DNA from: Thalassotalea_B sp049613795
GTDB lineage: Bacteria; Pseudomonadota; Gammaproteobacteria; Enterobacterales; Alteromonadaceae
Assembly: GCA_049613795.1 (NCBI GenBank)
Contig: JBMZCX010000034.1
Location: forward strand, 1 to 29,327
DNA length: 29,327 nucleotides
Direction of reading: 5' to 3'
A program made the position numbers and the translations under genes. This document shows, piece by piece, positions 25,755 through 29,327 of the stretch; within the stretch, counting starts at the first letter, position 1; every line of letters starts with the position of its first letter. Below the pieces are notes generated by a model. That model did not search any database and was not told the origin of the DNA. It saw nothing but the letters and a program-made list of their open reading frames with translations.

Positions 25755-25796
25755 CAATTTGATTAACTGTTACGCTAATAAGAAATAATCAAATTG
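25755..25796. promoter_or_regulatory. Perfect 11-bp dyad upstream of the RND operon
   Basis: CAATTTGATTA and TAATCAAATTG are exact inverted copies separated by 20 bases, with half-sites 31 bases apart (about three helical turns). The dyad begins 29 bases upstream of the adaptor GTG. This is a plausible operator for a dimeric repressor or activator; no regulator gene is adjacent. A leader hairpin is the alternative. Confidence 0.5.
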
Positions 25797-25987
25797 GTAT
25801 AAGTAATAATAATTTTGTATTAGTTGATATGATAACTAATTTTAGCGACAAAATTTAAATAAAGTGTAAATGCTTATTACAATATTTGCGCCGCTTTTTC
25901 AAAAAAGCAAAAAAAACTAACGAAACTATATTTTATTACTTACATTACAGTTAGTTAACTTTATTTTATTAAATAATTTTATTCCAA

Positions 25988-26014
25988 TAAAAAAGGCCCT
26001 GAAAAGGACCTTTA
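25988..26014 (-). terminator. Terminator of the DUF5009 gene
   Basis: On the minus strand AAAGGTCCT, a TTTC loop and AGGGCCTTT pair with one mismatch and run into a T-tract, about 30 bases past the stop. Confidence 0.75.
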
Positions 26015-26042
26015 AAACACAGTTAGTATAATTAACTAAATA

Positions 26043-27179
26043 TTATATTTTTATAAAAATTTTTCGGCAATATAACCAATATAAAACAAGCCATTGCAAT
26101 AACACCATACCACCAAACAATATTAACTCCGCCCAACCAGCAGGAGCTATATTAATAAAGCCCCCCAGCACACTATGGGTGATGTATTTCCAATCGATAA
26201 TACTGCTACCTAAATAAACAATAATTGAGTTAGTACCAATAACCGCGAAAAATGTTGCCCATGCCGAAAACTTCATCACATCAATTACCGCATAAAATAA
26301 TGTCAGTAATAAAATACTATACCCAGCAGTAACAAATACAAAAGAACTGGTCCACAAGGTTTTATTAATGGGAAAAAACATTCCCCAAAGGTAGCCGCAT
26401 AGCAACAGCAATAGACCAATAGAGGTCAACGAAGCAATAAGCTTTTTCGCATTATTCATGTGCTTGATCATAAAGCGACCGACAAAAACGCCCATTAACG
26501 CATTAACAATTGAAGGAATATTGGATAAAATCCCTTCAGGGTCCAAGGGCTTATTTTGATAAGTCACTCCTGGCAATAAGTATTGATCAAACCATACATT
26601 TAATGCACCTTCCGCTGTATAGTTACCACTACCAAAACCACCTAAAGACACTCCAGATAATAACGCCCAGTAACCTAATAATATCCCTATAGCGACCAAC
26701 CACTGCGTGCGCTCACTAACAAACCACACTAATAGTGCAGCAACAAACCATGAAATACCGATACGCCCTAATACACTCGCGTAGCGAATAGAATCAAAGT
26801 CAGCAGGAATACCGCCGCCCCAACCATGGTTATACAAAATACCAAAAAGCACTAATAACAATAACCTTTTTACACCATGCCTTACTATAGATTTGGCTTT
26901 TTCTGGAGGATATTGCGATAACGGTTTGGCTGCAATACCAAGGCTAACGCCAGATAAAAATATAAATAAAGGAAAAATTAAGTCGTAGGCCGTAAAGCCA
27001 TGCCAAGCAGTGTGCTCCATTTGCTCTGCCGCCACATGAAAGAAAGACCAACCCGTAATAATAAACAGGGCAGAAAAAAACCTTTCTCCACCAAGGATCC
27101 AAAACATATCAAAGCCACGAAGTGCATCAATTGAGAGTAAACGTGTTTTCGGTGCAGGCGGTGTTGATAGCTCAACCAT
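26043..27179 (-). CDS. DUF5009/NagX-like acyltransferase membrane protein
   Basis: This 378-residue inner-membrane protein has about ten hydrophobic helices. It opens with RLLSIDALRGFDMFWILGGE, the signature of the DUF5009/DUF1624 group related to heparan-alpha-glucosaminide N-acetyltransferase. A conserved histidine-bearing loop (EHTAWHGFTAYDLIFPLFIFLSGVSLG) follows, which in relatives lines the acetyl-transfer site. In Shewanella-type chitin/GlcNAc regulons such a protein is called NagX. No nag or chitin genes are nearby here, so the role is open. The start ATG is 14 residues before the first conserved motif. It is divergent from the TerB gene and has its own terminator. Confidence 0.85.
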   Translation of the reverse strand: MVELSTPPAPKTRLLSIDALRGFDMFWILGGERFFSALFIITGWSFFHVAAEQMEHTAWHGFTAYDLIFPLFIFLSGVSLGIAAKPLSQYPPEKAKSIVRHGVKRLLLLVLFGILYNHGWGGGIPADFDSIRYASVLGRIGISWFVAALLVWFVSERTQWLVAIGILLGYWALLSGVSLGGFGSGNYTAEGALNVWFDQYLLPGVTYQNKPLDPEGILSNIPSIVNALMGVFVGRFMIKHMNNAKKLIASLTSIGLLLLLCGYLWGMFFPINKTLWTSSFVFVTAGYSILLLTLFYAVIDVMKFSAWATFFAVIGTNSIIVYLGSSIIDWKYITHSVLGGFINIAPAGWAELILFGGMVLLQWLVLYWLYCRKIFIKI

Positions 27180-27360
27180 AGTGACCCTTTCTTATTATGT
27201 ATTAGATATTTGTACTATCTGAAAATACTAGACAGCGCTGTCATTTTATTCGATTGTAATAAGCACAATTTTAAAAGGCAATGAAATATTACACTTTACA
27301 CTTGCATAAAAGACTTAAGCCCGTGATGCTATAGTGAATTTACTTAAAAGTAACATAAGC

Positions 27361-27810
27361 ATGATCACTAAAATAAAGCGTTTTTTTACTGAATTGGCTG
27401 ATAGCACTCAACCCAATACCTCAAATGAATTATCAATTGAGATGGCCTCAACTGTTTTATTGTGTGAAGTTATGCGCGCTGATGGTAAATTAGACGATGA
27501 AGAAATTAAACTACTTAGTGAACAAATTAATCACAGCTTTGGCCTAACTCAAGACGAAATAGCACAATTGATACAGCAAGCAATTTCAACCAGTGAGCAT
27601 GCAACAGACTTTTACCGATTCACCTCAAAGATTAATCAGCATTACACCATTAATGAAAAAATAGAAATGGTTAAGCATTTATGGCAATTAGCCCTTGCCG
27701 ACGGAGAGATTAGTGCAATAGAAGAGCACACCATTAGAAAAATTGCCGACTTATTGCATTTACGGCAAAGTGAATATATTCAAGCAAAAGACATTATAAT
27801 TAAGCGATAA
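27361..27810 (+). CDS. TerB-fold protein
   Basis: This 149-residue cytoplasmic protein has the all-helical TerB/DjlA-N fold. Two acidic helix-turn units, VMRADGKLDDEEIKLL and LALADGEISAIEEHTI, carry the D-G-x-(L/I)-(D/S)-x-(E) pattern thought to bind metal ions. Despite the family name (tellurite resistance), single TerB proteins like this have no settled role, and no other ter genes are present. I chose the ATG giving MITKIKRFF; a GTG 27 bases earlier is open but has no clear ribosome binding site. It lies 58 bases upstream of the CvfB-like gene on the same strand. Confidence 0.82.
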   Translation: MITKIKRFFTELADSTQPNTSNELSIEMASTVLLCEVMRADGKLDDEEIKLLSEQINHSFGLTQDEIAQLIQQAISTSEHATDFYRFTSKINQHYTINEKIEMVKHLWQLALADGEISAIEEHTIRKIADLLHLRQSEYIQAKDIIIKR

Positions 27811-27868
27811 TCATTATTTCACGATATAATAAGCCATATTCTTATTTTTACTTATTTAGTGGCAAACT

Positions 27869-28699
27869 ATGGCTGACATTGGCAAATTTAACACCCTTAC
27901 CGTAATTGCAATCACCGACAATGGTGTTTACTTAGATGCAGAGCAGCTTGGCGAAATATTACTACCTAATAAATATGTGCCCGCGCAATGCGAAGTTGGC
28001 ACTGAAGTTTCAGTATTTATAGCGGTAGATTCAGCCGACCGTTTAGTAGCCACTACACAAAAACCTTATGCACAAGTTGATGAATTTGCATCATTAAAAG
28101 TGGTACAAGTCAATAAAATGGGGGCGTTTCTCGATTGGGGCTTACCTAAAGATTTATTAGTGCCTTATAACCAACAACATAAAGCGATGGAAGTCGGCCG
28201 ACATTACCTTGTTAAAATTTCACTTGACCATAGTACTCAACGGTTAATTGCATCAAGTAAAATAGACAAGTTTGTTGATATTTGGCCCGCTGACTATAAA
28301 GCAGGCGAGCAAGTTGACTTAATGATTGCTGCTAAAACCGACCTAGGTTTTAAAGCGATTATTAACGATAAGCATTGGGGTTTGCTATATGATAATGAAA
28401 TTTTTCAACCACTCAGGGTGGGTAAAAAAATAACAGGCTTTATTAAAAGCGTTCGTGAAGATGAGCGTATTGATCTTTCTTTAACACGTACGGGTAAAGA
28501 TAAAGTTAACGACTTTAGCAGCCAACTTATTGCTTATTTAACACAGAATGATGGCTTTAGTCCGTTAAATGACAAAAGTGCCCCTGAGCTGATTAAAAAA
28601 GAACTTGGCGTGAGTAAAAAAACCTTTAAGGCAACCGTAGGAAATTTACTTAAACAAGGTAAATTAACCATAGAGCCTAACGGGATCAAATTAAATTAA
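27869..28699 (+). CDS. CvfB/YitL-like S1 RNA-binding protein
   Basis: This 276-residue cytoplasmic protein contains three S1-type OB units (about residues 5-65, 70-135 and 145-205; the middle one has the clear VVQVNKMGAFLDWGLPKDLLVP signature). A C-terminal winged helix (DKSAPELIKKELGVSKKTFKATVGNLLKQGKL) follows. This is the CvfB/YitL architecture; the Gram-positive member affects virulence-gene expression and binds RNA. The gammaproteobacterial role is not established, but post-transcriptional control or ribosome association is likely. The ATG has only a weak Shine-Dalgarno sequence. It is followed by a strong terminator. Confidence 0.9.
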   Translation: MADIGKFNTLTVIAITDNGVYLDAEQLGEILLPNKYVPAQCEVGTEVSVFIAVDSADRLVATTQKPYAQVDEFASLKVVQVNKMGAFLDWGLPKDLLVPYNQQHKAMEVGRHYLVKISLDHSTQRLIASSKIDKFVDIWPADYKAGEQVDLMIAAKTDLGFKAIINDKHWGLLYDNEIFQPLRVGKKITGFIKSVREDERIDLSLTRTGKDKVNDFSSQLIAYLTQNDGFSPLNDKSAPELIKKELGVSKKTFKATVGNLLKQGKLTIEPNGIKLN

Positions 28700-28733
28700 T
28701 AATAACCTTATTCTATGTTCAAGCAATAGACAC

Positions 28734-28774
28734 AAAAAAGCCGCTTAATTTATTCAAATTAAGCGGCTTTTTTT
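28734..28774. terminator. Bidirectional terminator after the CvfB-like gene
   Basis: AAAAAAGCCGCTTAATTT, a short ATTC loop and the complementary AAATTAAGCGGCTTTTTTT form a long perfect hairpin. It also ends the receptor gene arriving from the right. Confidence 0.93.
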
Positions 28775-28798
28775 ATTCAACGTTTATGCCGATAAGTG

Positions 28799-29327
28799 CT
28801 AAAAACTTCCTCTCACACCAAAAGTAAAGCCTCTACCCGGTAATGGCGCTAAGTTCTTCAAAAATGAGGAATGTACGCGTCCTTCTTGATTAGTTAAATT
28901 ATTCGCTTTCACAAAAATTACAAAATCGTTGCCAATACCATCAAGGTAATAATTTACATGACCATCAATTATTGTGTAACCCTCGGTGTCAGTTTCTAAT
29001 GCCGCAACTTTGTCTTGCTTATTGTAGTGACTAAACGAAAGCTCGGCCTCGTAATTATTTACTTGATAATTAAGCATACCGCCTATGCGTAATGGTGGAA
29101 TTCTTGGTAAATTACCGCCATCAACCAACGATGCACGAATATAGTCGCCAAATAATGTTGCTTTTAGGTTGCTATTAACTTGGTAAACAAATTCAGTTTC
29201 AACACCATATAATTCAACATTTTTTTGCTGGTAATTATATATTGGCAGGGCTGATTCTTCGTCGTGTTCATCATGTTCGTCATGTTCGTCATGTTCGTCA
29301 TGTTCGTCATGTTCGTCATGTTCGTCA
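28799..29327 (-). CDS. TonB-dependent receptor, ZnuD-like, C-terminal part (partial)
   Basis: The frame enters from the right edge of the window and ends at the TAG at 28799, giving the last 175 or so residues of an outer-membrane beta-barrel receptor. Alternating strands (NVELYGVETEFVYQV, ATLFGDYIRA, GMLNYQVNNYEAELSFSHY) and the ending SSFLKNLAPLPGRGFTFGVRGSF, with its terminal Phe, are typical. The SFLKxLAPLPGR ending and the acidic-histidine segment resemble zinc receptors of the ZnuD type. The part nearest the edge is seven copies of Asp-Glu-His (29264-29326), probably an extracellular metal-binding loop. The N-terminal plug, signal peptide and promoter are outside the window, so any Zur control cannot be checked. 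Confidence 0.8.
   Translation of the reverse strand, partial: DEHDEHDEHDEHDEHDEHDEHDEESALPIYNYQQKNVELYGVETEFVYQVNSNLKATLFGDYIRASLVDGGNLPRIPPLRIGGMLNYQVNNYEAELSFSHYNKQDKVAALETDTEGYTIIDGHVNYYLDGIGNDFVIFVKANNLTNQEGRVHSSFLKNLAPLPGRGFTFGVRGSF
29264..29327 (-). repeat. Coding 9-bp tandem repeat (Asp-Glu-His units)
   Basis: Six exact copies of GACGAACAT and one variant (GATGAACAC) stand head to tail on the minus strand and continue past the window edge. The unit is a multiple of three, so copy-number change would lengthen or shorten the loop without a frameshift. Confidence 0.9.

Larger units (their letters stand above)
25727..26042. other. Intergenic region with RND operon promoter
   Basis: Between the adaptor start and the DUF5009 stop there is no gene. 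It contains the 11-bp dyad (25755-25796), a very AT-rich stretch of about 190 bases, and the DUF5009 terminator at its right end. Confidence 0.6.

Noticed and set aside
25786..25800. ATACCAAT on the minus strand as a third copy of the 13553 element
   Set aside because: Only eight bases agree with the element end and the following sequence belongs to the 11-bp dyad; too short to call.
27361..27810. Tellurite-resistance operon
   Set aside because: Only a single TerB-fold protein is present, without terA, terC, terD or related genes.
29264..29327. CRISPR-like or non-coding tandem array
   Set aside because: There are no spacers, the unit is 9 bp, and it is in frame with the receptor coding sequence.

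Overview
The window reads as ordinary chromosome of an AT-rich marine gammaproteobacterium of the order Alteromonadales. The protein families, the compact gene arrangement with strong hairpin terminators, the c-di-GMP and HDOD signalling genes and a ZnuD-like receptor would fit Colwelliaceae (Colwellia or Thalassotalea). That placement is inferred from protein flavour only; no rRNA or marker gene is present. I see no tRNA, rRNA, CRISPR array, prophage or intact transposase gene.

Layout. Positions 1-2050: a glnK-amtB ammonium operon on the minus strand, with a sigma-54 promoter and two NtrC-type enhancer sites readable upstream. Positions 2054-9860: a secreted M16 double-domain peptidase, a first HDOD protein, a DUF2797 zinc protein divergent from a small GIY-YIG protein, a DUF3581 protein, a PGPGW membrane protein, and an exported ATP-dependent DNA ligase (LigE type) followed by a LysE/RhtB exporter. 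Positions 9860-13500: an RlmI-like methyltransferase, a sodium-dependent NSS transporter and a second HDOD protein. The two HDOD proteins are colinear paralogs of the same length (281 aa). Positions 13550-16230: an M28/PA lipoprotein peptidase and an Lrp/AsnC regulator, flanked by one full and one partial copy of a dispersed terminal-inverted-repeat element. Positions 16254-20250: an apparent operon of a GAF-GAF-GGDEF-EAL protein and a periplasmic solute-binding protein, then a second, unrelated MITE-like element and a small Cys-rich lipoprotein. Positions 20413-26040: a 2-oxoglutarate/Fe(II) oxygenase of the isopenicillin N synthase family, and an RND adaptor-pump operon with a perfect 11-bp dyad in its promoter region. 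Positions 26043 to the end: a NagX/DUF5009-like membrane protein, a TerB-fold protein, a CvfB-like S1 protein, and the C-terminal part of a TonB-dependent receptor with an Asp-Glu-His tripeptide repeat running off the window edge.

Most genes are conserved housekeeping or accessory genes and no unmistakable new multi-gene system stands out. The best leads are non-coding or contextual: the complete nitrogen-control promoter, two families of small inverted-repeat elements, the coding 9-bp metal-ligand repeat in the receptor, the c-di-GMP protein/solute-binding-protein pair, and the pump-operon dyad.
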